Source: Polytrichum commune
Taxonomy: Eukaryota; Streptophyta; Polytrichopsida; Polytrichales; Polytrichaceae
Assembly (NCBI GenBank): GCA_950295325.1
Contig: OX485809.1
Span: forward strand, 20,832,001 to 20,896,000
Length of the DNA stretch: 64,000 nt
Reading direction: 5' to 3'
Shown: positions 1 to 10,782 of the stretch, one piece after another
Position numbering within the stretch: the stretch's first letter is position 1
Layout of the letters: every line of letters starts with the position of its first letter
The notes under the pieces: generated by a model
Told to the model about the DNA's origin: nothing
Database searches by the model: none
What the model saw: only the letters and a program-made list of their open reading frames with translations
Position numbers and translations under genes: made by a program

Positions 1-2719
1 TTTTGCAAGAGGTGGAAAAAGAATGAACATACAATGAAAACAGTCACGATAACGCCGTACATGTTAGCTCTTATTCCTTGACGAATCCAACAGCGGAGAG
101 GACGATAGGTCTTTGCCACGTCAGTGGGACACTGAAATTCTCTCATCCTGAACACATCCAACAGCTTTCCCCACTTAGCATGCGATGATAAATGCCCATT
201 GACCTCTTATGTGCAGGTAGATTCAAGTCACGTCCAAGCTCTATGTAGAAATTTCTTCATTTAAATAGAAGGACATTCTGTGATGATATATCATACACAT
301 TGACTGCAGATGAATATGAGGGCAGAATGGTTCAAACCCAAAGTCATCTATGCGGATGTTGAGTTTATCCCGCACAAGATGCAGTGTCTTCCCATGCACC
401 AACCACACGTTCTCAGAAACCAGGCCCATGCTTGTTTCTATAGAAGTTTCCCAAAGCTCATCTTCGGGTACCTGTGTCCAGAAGTAACATAAGTGCAACA
501 ATAGCAACAGCAACTCAAATGTGAATGGACCCATAGGACATTTGTTATTACTCTTACAAACCCCTACCAGCCATTTCTTGGACTATAGCAAGCAGCTGTT
601 CAACCTCACCACCAATTGCAACAGTGACTTGTGAGGCCTAAATATTGGGACCAAACTTCCTCTGCTATAACAGAAGGGCAATCTCACACTCAACTTCAAA
701 CTACTGTTCAATTGTAGAAGGCCAAGTTTGTACCCATGTGATTTCTCTACCAGCACAAAGGGCTTCGCCTGCCATCCTGCACACTTTGTTCTGTACAAAA
801 TTTCCCTGCACAGAAGCAAACAAGCAATTCATTTTCACTCTGTGCCCAAACAGATTTATGCAGCAGCCATTTTAGTAAGATAACACTAAAAACGCATGAA
901 AATGATTGACCAATGGTGGTATGGCAGTGTACCAGCTTTTGGGCAATTCGATCGATCTCTTTATCAGGGACACATGAATAGCGTTGTTGTCGAAAGCCTG
1001 GTAAACATCGTAGTCTACCTTCTGAACAATATCCATTGCTTGGGCAAGGTCTGCAGTCATCTGCAAAAGGACACCTTGGAGTAGGAAAAAAATAAAGAGT
1101 GATTCCCAAAACAGAAGGGAAAAGAAATATGGACAGATGTAGCAAAATCTCCAATCTTCCCAGCCAAGATGACATACATGAAGCTACATAAAGTGAACCT
1201 CAAGTAAGAGACCTAATTCAAGATAATAAACTTGTAAAAATTGGTTCAACCAAAGCCCTAAACGGATTGTTTGCCCTAGTCAAATTGCTCATTTGAAGTC
1301 ACCCTCGTAGGGAAAAGGACTTTCATGATATACCATACAAGTTGATCACAATATGTGCTAACCTCCCAGGAAAACCTTAATTAACTGTCGCAACTTATTC
1401 TCCTTTGGAGCGAACTCCAGCCCCAAACAAACTTTGCATACTACTAGACACAGGTAATTAATCCACGATTCTTCCTCAAAAATGTAAACCTACAGCAGGA
1501 GCATTAAGTCCACATAGACATAAGGTGAATAAAGTAAAAATGATTGTAGCCCTATACGCAAACTTTTTGCATCCAAAGTTGAACATGGCGAGGAAATAAA
1601 ATTATTCTTCTGTGGTAGCTTGTAACCCAACACCAGACTCTATCAAGTCATTTGATCCAAACCCAATGTTATTGCTATGCTCTCCGCACTGTGCAGTCTA
1701 CCCATTGCAAAAAGGATAATGCAGTGACTGCTGGCCATGAATGAGAGCCACACACAGCTGGAGAATATTTTATTGAAGGTGTAATCTAAACGTAGGCCCC
1801 CTTTACACTAGAGCTCGAGTTGAGCTCAACCTTGCAATTATCAGGAGTTTCGTACTTGGAGATGACAAGCTTTCATCCAAATCTCAAACTATTGGGAGAT
1901 TGACCAATCTTCAAGCTCTCATGAGTAAGATATCAAGGGGAGAATGATACTAAACAAAGTAGCATACATGACAAGCCAAAGAACGCTCGAAAGCCCATTG
2001 GCTTGGAGCCCACAAAACGAGAGCTGGAGCTCTCGACATTCCTAAACTTGGGATTTTCAACCGTGAGCTTGTCAAGGTGCCATCAAAGAGTTGTAAGCCA
2101 GTAAAAAGTTCAAGCTCTCAAGTTGAAAACTCAAATGTAAAGCATGCATAAGAGGCTCCCAGCCAATGAGAAGGCTCCTTTCTTTGAGCTCTCAAACTCT
2201 CTTGTGTATAGAGGGCCCTAGTAGCAGCTAAATTGGGACTTATCACTCCCTTCCCTTGCCCTCTGAAGCTTTAGAATTGAACATCCCATATGGACAACAT
2301 ACATGCAGTCACTTCATCCTTAACCCTAAAACTGGACAGCTCCAACTGAGAGCAGTTGTAATTGAATGTTCAGGATGCCAATTGACAAGAGAAACAAACA
2401 AAACTATCAAGAAGAGAGGTGGGAGTGTAGGAGATCATTGCATACCTTGCATGGGCTCTTGTTGCTCATTGCAAAACGGTTTCCGAGCCTCCTTCAGCCA
2501 TCCAATTGAGGCAACAGTGGCACAATAAACAACTGCGGCAGTAACTAGGACTGCCAAAAGCTGACGAAGCTGTTCTTTCCAAGTCAAGGGAACTTCCGAT
2601 CTTGAAGACGTCCCATGAGGTTTCTTGTGATGCTTCCGTCGTGTCTTGCTGCTGGGAGGAGTAGGTACTGCATCGAATTCAAACTCCACCTTGGAGAGAG
2701 GCGACTGAGGGAGTGGCAT
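1..2719 (-). CDS. MAN1/Src1 C-terminal (MSC) domain inner nuclear membrane protein, 3' end outside window
   Basis: Exons read on the minus strand: 2719-2446, 1060-933, 805-734, 471-338 and 147 to beyond 1. All introns are GT-AG and phases match at every junction, giving at least 251 residues. The start is the first ATG of an open exon preceded by a pyrimidine-rich leader (2780-2807 on the plus strand is TCTC-rich). The protein has a basic N-terminus (RRKHHKK), one hydrophobic segment (LLAVLVTAAVVYCATVAS), then the Cys-rich MSC signature CRPCPSNGYC...CLPGF...CVPD, the motif VQNKVC, and near the edge EFQCP followed by a second hydrophobic segment (GVIVTVFIVCSFFFHLL). Two membrane spans flanking an MSC domain is the known topology of Src1/Heh/MAN1 proteins, where the MSC domain contacts DNA or chromatin at the nuclear envelope. 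No LEM domain is visible at the N-terminus, as I recall for plant members. The exon structure is a reconstruction, not transcript-supported. Confidence 0.82.
1795..2222. mobile_element. MITE-like element with GGGCC-type inverted ends, copy 1 (in intron 1 of the MAN1-domain gene)
   Basis: The left end (TAGGCCCCCTTTACACTAGA) and the reverse complement of the right end (TAGGGCCCTCTATACACAAG) match imperfectly over about 35 bases including GAGCTC motifs. The interior shares stretches with the element at 2895-3375 (for example GGAGTT.GACAAGCTTTC). No ORF. The target duplication looks like TA or TAG but is ambiguous. The GGGCC ends resemble PIF/Harbinger-type MITEs; this assignment is inference. 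Confidence 0.5.
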
Positions 2720-2894
2720 GGCTTATTTAACTCCGCATTCACCACTAACATCTCTTCACTTTTCAAGCCTCTCCAACATCTCTTTCCCTCTCTCTCTCTC
2801 TTCCTCAGGATCAAGAGTGCTTCCGTCGAGACATCGCCAATACAACAGTGCTTCTATTTGCCAGGTCGATACCTGCATATAGTTACAATAGACT

Positions 2895-3375
2895 TAGGGC
2901 CCTTTTACACCAGAGCTCAAACTTGCAGATTTCGGGAGTTTGATACTTGGAGTTGACAAGCTTTCTACCAAAGCTTGAATGAGTGCTTGACCAATCTTCA
3001 AGCTCTTGATAATTTGAGCAAGTGTAAAGTGGCCATGCTCAAAGTGAGATATCAAGGGGATTACTAAACAAAGTAGTATTCGAGACAAGCTAAAGAGGCA
3101 CTCATGACAAGCCAAATTATGCTTGGAAGCCCATTGGCTTGGTAGCTTGGAATTTCGATCAAGAGCTTGTCAAAATTGACTGAGAGCTTGTCATAATCAA
3201 TCCACATGGGATCCATCAAGGAGCCATCTCAACATAGTAAACCTGTAGAAAGTTTAAACTCTCAAGTTGAGAGCCCATGTGCAAAGTGGATTCGAGTAAA
3301 TAAGCGTGCATAAGAGTCTCCCCCAATGAGAAAGCTCCTTTCTTCGAGCTCTCAACTCAAGCTCTAGTGTAAGGG
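2895..3375. mobile_element. MITE-like element with GGGCC-type inverted ends, copy 2
   Basis: The left end TTAGGGCCCTTTTACACCAG and the reverse complement of the right end TTAAACCCCCCTTACACTAG form imperfect inverted repeats, followed inward by GAGCTC/GAGCTT. Interior text parallels copy 1 at 1795-2222. It lies immediately 5' of the MAN1-domain gene, so it may contribute to that promoter region. Non-coding. Confidence 0.5.
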
Positions 3376-3482
3376 GGGTTTAAGCTTCGTTGACAAGGCT
3401 CTAACTGGGCTTGATTTTAAAAAATTGTCAATTTCTCGGTAAGCCTTGCAATTGGAGGCAATGAATCCCTAAATTGTAGAAC

Positions 3483-4640
3483 CTATGTCCAATCTCTATT
3501 GGCAAGTGCAAGAACCCCAACCTCTTCTGTTCCTTCAAGAGTAAGGAACAATTTGATTTGAATTGCAGCACACGATCCAGTTAGCATGCCAGTAAGTTTC
3601 TGATTGTGAAAAAACGAAGACCACATCGGCGGGTGGCTTGGCGCAGTCTCGTACCTTAAACCCTCAGTGTAATAAGTAGTGCAGTACACTCCAAACTTGA
3701 GAGCCACGGCAGCAAAATGTTGTTGCTTCTGAATCATCTGCGTAACCATTGTAACAGAAAAGGGTTGACAACAAACATGATGCTTGCCGTCACACCGAAG
3801 ACATGAAATGCATTCTGGATTGATTTTAGGGCTACCGAAATCATGTCAACATATGACTAAGTCCATCCTCACCAACATTCAGGTTTCGCCAAGTCTAAGG
3901 TCCACCGGTCCAGTTTAGGTAGAAGTAGCACATGTGGATTTATGAAGAGGTCAATCCCCAAGTGTCAATATCCATGCCTACTACGATCATCACATTCACC
4001 TTGAACTTCATCATCTCCGGCACCACCTACAGGTCAAATAGCTTACCCTAACCGAGATATGAAAAGCATTCTGGATTGGTTTTAGAGCTACAATCATGTC
4101 AACACATGACTAAGTCTATCATCACATTTAGGCTTCGCCAAGTCCAAAGGTCCACGAGTCCAAAGGTCCACGAGTCCATATTACATGTGGATTTGTGAGG
4201 AGCGCAATCCCCAAGTGTCAATATCTCTGCCTACTACGCTCATCACATTCGCCTTGAATTTTCATCATCTCCGGCACTAGCTACAGGTCAAACAGCTTGC
4301 CCTAACAGAGACTGAAGTCCATCAATATAAGCAGCAACTTGAGCTGTACATGTGAGTAGAGAAGGAAGAGCATACACGGTGCCAATTTAAAATGGGAGCA
4401 GGAAATTTCCTTCACTTACCAATAGCCTGCCAGCTCCACAAGACTCCGTTTCTTGTCACATGAATGCACGCAAAAACCAAGAGCCAGCAAAGGCGATTTT
4501 CTCGGCAAAGATTACATTAAGTACCCTAACTTAATCAAACGAAGTTCGGCGAAATTCAGACAATTGCGGGGCATTTGTCCCCCGTGCGATAATTCTTGCA
4601 GCTCACTGCCAGGGAGACGCCGAAATTGCTAGCTTACCAT
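3483..4640 (-). CDS. candidate small two-exon gene, product unrecognised
   Basis: On the minus strand a strong donor (ATTG|GTAAGTG, exon end at 4420) is followed, after a 676-base intron, by an acceptor (ACGCAG, exon start 3743) next to an open exon. The first in-exon ATG (3737) opens an 84-residue frame beginning MIQKQQHFAAVALKFGVYC and ending at a TAG at 3483. The upstream exon holds only ATGs followed at once by stops, so it would be untranslated; its 5' limit near 4640 is a guess. I do not recognise the protein. The reading frame could also be one exon of a longer gene, because an internal donor-like GTACGAG lies after TEGLR, or chance. The intron contains a tandem duplication (3795-4315). 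Confidence 0.25.
3795..4315. repeat. tandem duplication, two ~257-bp units
   Basis: Unit 1 (about 3795-4052) and unit 2 (about 4053-4315) share long segments: both carry GCATTCTGGATTG, ATGACTAAGTC, GGCTTCGCCAAGTC or its near form, TGTCAATATC, CATCTCCGGCAC and ACAGGTCAAA.AGCTT. Divergence is moderate, so the duplication is not recent. It sits in the intron of the candidate small gene. Non-coding. Confidence 0.75.
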
Positions 4641-7202
4641 AGCCCTCCGTGTTCAAGGAGCGTAAGTGGCTGACACGTCATGTGAATCCATGCCTACGTG
4701 GACATTAATGCCACGTGTGGCTCCATGTCATACTTAACTAGCACATATTGAAGTTCATTGTTGGCCACCCCAAACTAAACCTGACCTTAATACCTCAATA
4801 TCAGATGACAATATAGGTTGGAGAAGGGCCACATTTCCACCCCAACCTCAATACCTCAATATTAGAGTGGGAGTTCTCAAGTTAGAGTCAGTTAGAGGCA
4901 CAAGTGTTGCAGCTTGCATCCTTGGTTTTTGTAAGAACATCCTTATAGAAATTTGTAATCAAACCTGTAAAAATTTGAGATCGAACTTCAAAAACTTCAT
5001 ATTTGTGATGATGAGGCTTGTAGAAACTTATGACCATACTTTGTGAGAAAACTTGTCATCGAACTCTTGGAGAAACTTGCGATCGAACTTGTAGAAAGTT
5101 GACATAAAATTTGCGATGAATGATAATGCGGCTAGGGAAGCTTCAAGAAAGTTGTAAAATCATGTTTATAGAAACTTGAAATCAAACTTGTGAAATTTAC
5201 ATTGTAGACTTATAAGATCAAACTTGTTAAAAACATAAACAAGATTTGGAGATTGAATTTATGACTCTTGGTATTATGATTTTTTCTTGGAATTAGCTGA
5301 AAAGCATAACATTTTAGCATTCTAACTTAAAATATTATTAATTTCATTCACATTGCGTTTGACTCTTACACTTTTACTTCATTTGCAATTATGCACTTGT
5401 TCAAATGCTATATTCGCATCATTTTTTTTGTTTTTGTTTATTAATGTAATGTTGCAAGGTGAAGCATATGATATATAAATTTTTGTTTAGCTTCCATCAC
5501 TTCATCACATACAAACTTCTAGCTTTAAAATTTCTCCTACATCTCTAGTTGGTCCCATATTTTACTTGAATAATCTAATTGATTACATAATTGGTGGTGA
5601 ATTTTTTTCATGATATAATTTAGCTATTGCAATTGTACATAATAAAATCAATCAAGATATATAGTTCTTGAGTTTTGCAATTAGATAAAATATCATAATC
5701 TAATTAAATTTATAATTTATTGAAATATACAATTGATATAATCATTAAAATTTTATGCCATTTTTAATTTATTTTTATTTTGTGTATCATATAATTAGTT
5801 TAAATATTATATATAAATTATGTATTAAATGATGTAAGAAACTAAAATTACTCTATCTCGCTAAGTAAAAAACCAGATTAATTATGAATTTTATGTGTAA
5901 GGTTAAGAAGTAGTTAAAGATAAGGTGTGAATAATTAAAAATGAAGAAGATAAACATTTGAATTTGATAATGCAGGACGTGACGCTTAGGAACATTAAAA
6001 AAATTACATAATCAGTTTAATTTCCCACAACTTCATTAGAATTCTAGACATATCATTATTTCAAATATTCACGATGTTAACCATCAATATATTTGTATGG
6101 AATGTCTTCAGTCAATTTTAATCTATATCAATATATTTTAATTTAATTATTTTAATTCTAATTCTAAAATTAAGATCTAAAAATAAACTTATATACTTTA
6201 AAAAATAAAAAACTATGGCATCATATGATGAAAGCATATTTTAACGATATAAAAAAATTTACTTAAAGACTTTAAGTTTCAAACATATATTCCCATCAAT
6301 TAAAAAGACGCACATAAAATTATTTAGCACTTCCGAATTGATTTTCTCAAACAAACATCAAACCAACGCGTGCCGGTTTGATGCTCTTTTGAAAGTTAAG
6401 GTAGCACTACATTTAAATAAAATAATATATTTTGGATCAATTTAGGTAGTTACTTTCATTATTAAGCACTTATTATAATGGCTTCAATGAAAAACCAACG
6501 CCAAAAAGGTAAAAAATATATTCACGTAAACTAGGTTGAAATCAAAATAAATCTAGGATATAATGAAACAACATTTTTTTATACAAATTAACAAAGTGAT
6601 TGCACTTTTTTTAAAAAAAACTGGTATTGATCTATGTTGGGTAATAGTCTAAATTTGCAATCATTTGTTTTATTAAGTAATTGCACTTTATGTAAGATAT
6701 AAATTTTTTGTATTTCATCTTTGCTTAGTCTAGTTTTTATTTATATTAAAGAGTATTTTTTTTCACTTTATGTACATTTACCTTATATTTGCTTACAAAC
6801 CCAAAGAATACCTTCCGTAATATTACTACTTAATATTGTATGTGTGTGTATGTGTGTGTGTGTGTGTGTGTGTACCTTATATAGCATTTGAGATTAAAAT
6901 TTTAAATAAATAAAAATAAAAACAAAAACTTGAGTATTCGATCAAAGTCGTGACAATTGACATAACAAATATATTTTTCACAATATAATATTAATACGTT
7001 TATTATTTATAAAATATTTTCTCTTTAATATAATAAACTAAGAGACATTACAAAAACTTATCAATAAAAATACTAGGGTGTGAAAGGACCAAATTATATA
7101 AAACTAGTATGTCTCACAACAGTCTAAATCCAACTCATGTTCCATATTGGTGGATGAACATTGTCGAGGTCCGGAGGTTGTCCATGCAAGAGGTGGATAT
7201 AT
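4640..7202. other. AT-rich intergenic stretch without a visible gene
   Basis: No supported ORF, splice chain or RNA gene seen. Composition becomes strongly AT-rich after about 5200. Around 4900-5230 short phrases such as AAACTTG and GAAACTT recur, suggesting a degenerate short-period repeat. A (TG)n microsatellite lies at 6841-6873. Confidence 0.6.
6841..6873. repeat. (TG)n microsatellite
   Basis: About 16 TG dinucleotides interrupted once by TA. Confidence 0.95.
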
Positions 7203-7565
7203 TAAGGGCCTTGCCACATGGAAGGCAGGGAAAGCTGCCGTCCTGCCTAGGGAAGGCAAGGCACTAGGCCGTACAGGTGTGCACAAGGAATAGTGAGCTA
7301 CCACATAGCAGGGGCGAGGCACCTGGTTTGTCGGGGTGCCACGTCAGCTTGGCCGAACTCCAGCAGGGTAGGGTCAGCAGGGCCGAACTCCAAAACCTTC
7401 GAGCTCCAGAACAGGGTGCCGACCTCCAAAAGCTGCCACAGTCCACTTCGCTCTCCTGCCGCACAACACCACATTCTTGCTTACCTTCAGGGCTCACAAT
7501 TCACACATAAGCAAGGTCCCAGTCTCTCTGCATGGACGCAGAAGTGCAGAGGCTCTTGATATGCC

Positions 7566-8831
7566 TTGTATTCCAGCTCAATTTGTTCACAACCTTGGAG
7601 ACGTTCTCAAGAAAATCATGAGGGAGTTATTGTTGTTTGGCATTGGCAACAACTTTGTTGCTTCACGCTCGCGATGTGGGGATTGAGAAGACTTCAAGCT
7701 AGGCGGCCACGACGAATGTGGGCTCACGATAGAGGTTTGCACTATCCCGGATTCTTTGATCAGAACTTGCTTGTGTCGTTTAATACAAAGGAGTTCAAAG
7801 GTCGTATGCGCATGGACGTGTCTAGCTTCGAGTATTTGTGTAGCACTCTTGCCTTATTGCTACAGAGGCAAGATACAAATATGAGGGCCGCCATTCCGGT
7901 TCAAGTTAAGGTTGTTGTGTCAATATCGAGGTTGGCCACAGGCAATTCTATGCAGAGCATAGCGGATTTGTATAGAATTGGGCTCTCTACCAGTCAATTT
8001 GCGGTGTCCCAATTTTGCGGTGCCATCAAAGCACTTTTGCTAAAGAAATTCATAGGCTGGCCCTCAACTGCCGTGATAGATAAGTTCGAGCAGGAATTTG
8101 AAAGCTTGCATCAAATTCCGTATGTCGTCGGAGCTGTGGATGATTCTCACATACCAATTGTGGTGCCCCAGCTACATGCGGCCAATTACTACAACCGGAA
8201 AGGTTTTCATTCCGTTTTCTTGCAAGGTGTTGTCTCAAGCAAATGTTTGTTTTGGGATTTCGACATTGGTTGGGCAGGGTCTATGCACGATGCGAATTTG
8301 TGGGCGAGGACAGACATCGGACAATATTGTGAGGCCGGAAGGCTCTCGCCGTACGCCCTAGTTGGTGACGCAGCTTATCCTTGCCGGCCATGGATGTTGG
8401 CCCCCTTCAAGGGCCACAAAGATGGCCTCTCAAGATAAGAATACCACTGGAACTATGCTCAAAGCTCGACGCGCATGTGCATCGAGCGAGCATTTGGAAT
8501 GCTAAAGGGAAGGTGGAGAATTATTTTGAAGAGGGTTGATGTGCACTTGAGAAATGTTCCTGACCTAGTTTCCACATGCTTGGTTCTTCACAACATGTGC
8601 ATCATTTTTTTAAACAGTTTTTGGAGGAATGAGTGGATGCAGGAGGCAACGGACGAAGTTCATACCAGAATGTCCCACGTCATCGGTGCAAGCACTTCCA
8701 CACAGGAGAGAATGGCCGTGGCCAACCACGCCCTACAAAGCTTGGCGGGAATTGATGAAAATGCTCGAGAATCTCTCGAGTACATAAAACAAGAAGTTGC
8801 GATGGAATTTGAAATTGCTATGGGCACATGA
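7566..8831 (+). pseudogene. Harbinger (HARBI1-like) DDE transposase with one in-frame stop
   Basis: One reading frame runs from 7566 to 8831 and is interrupted only by TAA at 8436-8438. The first part (290 residues) has the family features: a lead-in RRMWAHDRGLHYPGFF, a helix-turn-helix-like segment SIADLYRIGLSTSQFAVSQF, the first catalytic Asp in VVGAVDDSHI, the second in DIGWAGSMHDAN, and LVGDAAYP. The catalytic Glu lies after the stop in MCIERAFGMLKGRWR. The truncated product would therefore lack the third acidic residue. After the stop the frame stays open for 118 more residues (CLVLHNMC and an acidic C-terminus). The stop falls where many relatives have a polar residue; a CAA-to-TAA change would explain it. 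One lesion in 1.27 kb suggests fairly recent decay. Confidence 0.85.
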
Positions 8832-8975
8832 GACAAGACATCGAAGGAGCTTTGTGCGAGAAGAAATGGAATTGCAAAAAGTTTGTGGATGGCGAAAACA
8901 AAGACTTGTATTGCTCAAACATTTACAATGGATAGTGATTGACTTGTAGTGCACCTAAAGTTTCTTTACCAACTT

Positions 8976-10782
8976 TTACATAGTTTGTTGCATGCTCATC
9001 AATAAAGTCATTTTCATATCGTCATTGGCTTTCAAGCTTTCCATTAAAGTCCTACTAGTCTCCCTAGTCTCCCCTATGCACCATTCCATAAATATGTCAT
9101 CTTTGCGCTTAGGTTCGGGGGACTTTGATGTGCTCTCCCCGCTTCTTTGCTCCGTTGTGTTTGTGTCACACGTGGTGTTGGTGTCAGACTTCGGGCCATC
9201 GAGATTCACGGCGCTCGCATGCGCATGGGAAACCACATTTGCCCTGTCGTACATGAATTCATCTACAATGGTGTATCACCAGCACTTCTCCGATCGCTGC
9301 GAGCCCGACTTCATGTTCATCGCCTTATCCTCCTTGTAGTCGTTGTAGATGGCACTCCATTTCTTCCTGCAAGCCTCGCTGTCTTTTGTGAAATCTGGGC
9401 ACAAAGACACCAACTTCGTGTGTAGCCGAAACCAATTGTCCACACCTGCAGGGGACTGCATTTGTGAGTTGCAATGGAATTCGACATACAGTCAATGCCT
9501 ATTTCACAAATTCAGTGGCAGTCCATAACAATATAACTTTAGCAGAGAAAACCCGATAAATGTCAACATGTAATTAATTGGTCTTGCAAACACTAGGATC
9601 ACCTGTACCGGGATGCTGCGCACTCTGAGAAATCAAATACGGCAGACAACACAAAATTGCATGCAGCGGAGAAGTGAAATGCGAATTGCCAGCAACTTTG
9701 CTTAAGAATTTAAGTTTGAATTCAAACACACAACATATATCAAAAAAAAAAAAAAAAAAAAACTTTTGTATACACTGTGAGCTGCCACGAAAAAGTTCGT
9801 AGAAGTTAGCCAAAAAAAAAGAATTTGCCCTCAAGTTTGTATGGAGTTAAAGCTGCCTATTGAAAAGAGTTCAGATTTCATAAAACAGAAGAAAAAAACT
9901 CCTACCCTGCAGATTGTATGGACTGTGAGCCGTGAGGCAGGAGTTTACATAAAATACCCCCAAAAAAATTCGGACTTCCAGACAGTGCAAACTGCGAGCT
10001 GCATGCAGAAAATATTATAGAAAACATAAAACCGAAAAAATAAAATCCTACCCTGCAGAACGTATTAACCGTGAGCAACTCCAGAAAATAGAAAAAAAAA
10101 ACCAGCCTTGCAGACTGTATATACTGTGAGCACCCCATTGAAAAGAGGGAAAAAACAGGGCACAGGAAAAAAAAACTACTGCCCCGTAGACTGAACAGAG
10201 TGTGAGCTGGCAGGGAGGAGTATACAAAACAACAAGCAAAAATGTCTGCCCTGCAGAGTGTATGCACTGTGAGCCGCCTATTGAAAAGTGGACAGAAAAA
10301 AGAAAAAAGAAAAAACTAATGCCGTATAGTCTATATAGACTGTAGGAACTTCTTCATAGTTCTCAGAATAGGTGCACCGACTGCATTCCAACGGTAGGAA
10401 AAAAAGAGGGAACAAAAATTTAAGAAAAGAAAAACAAAACCATACCTTGCTTGGGCGCGGCACTGAACGTGTTTTGCATCTCCCCACGGATGGTCACGAG
10501 TTGGATCACCCAGTGATCCTTCCAGTGCCCTGCATTCTTCATGAGGTCGATGTCATCTTTGGTGTCGTCCAATTCGACAATTTCCACCTTCTTCCGAGGA
10601 GCCTTCCGTTTCCTGTTAGGTTTCGTCTGCTCCGCAACGCATTCAATTAATGGTCGTTTTTGGGAGCCTTCCGTGAGGTCGATCGTTGCCGCCTGCGTCA
10701 CCTGGGGGGGAGGTGCAAATCCTGGGACTGGGACTGGAGGCATGAAGGGGTGAGGAAATATGAAAGGCATCTGACTCCCCAT
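8976..10782 (-). pseudogene. SANT/Myb-trihelix-like accessory protein of the Harbinger element, one in-frame stop
   Basis: Two exons on the minus strand: exon 1 ends at 10446 (GCAAG|GTATGG) and exon 2 starts at 9445 (TGCAG|GTGTGG); phase 1 joins cleanly. The start at 10782 is the first ATG in the frame, but the frame stays open upstream through a Pro/Ser-rich stretch to an acceptor-like GTGCAG near 10980, so the true N-terminus may be longer. Exon 1 encodes a Pro-rich region, a basic patch (KPNRKRKAPRKK) and the start of a SANT/trihelix domain (GHWKDHWVIQLVTIRGEMQ). Exon 2 continues it (ACRKKWSAIYNDYKEDK). A TGA at 9276-9278 sits between KCW and YTIVDEF, at a site where TGG would be natural; beyond it the frame is open to 8976. 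Such proteins help PIF/Harbinger transposase enter the nucleus and bind ends. Confidence 0.75.
9740..10400. repeat. degenerate ~65-bp tandem repeat in the SANT-gene intron
   Basis: About eight or nine units, each with a core like CCCTGCAGA.TGTAT..ACTGTGAGC followed by an A-rich tail. Clear cores start near 9765, 9908, 9978, 10051, 10106, 10181, 10247 and 10321; spacing is about 55-75 bases. An A homopolymer of about 20 lies at 9741-9760. The array lies inside the 1-kb intron of the element's accessory gene. Confidence 0.7.
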
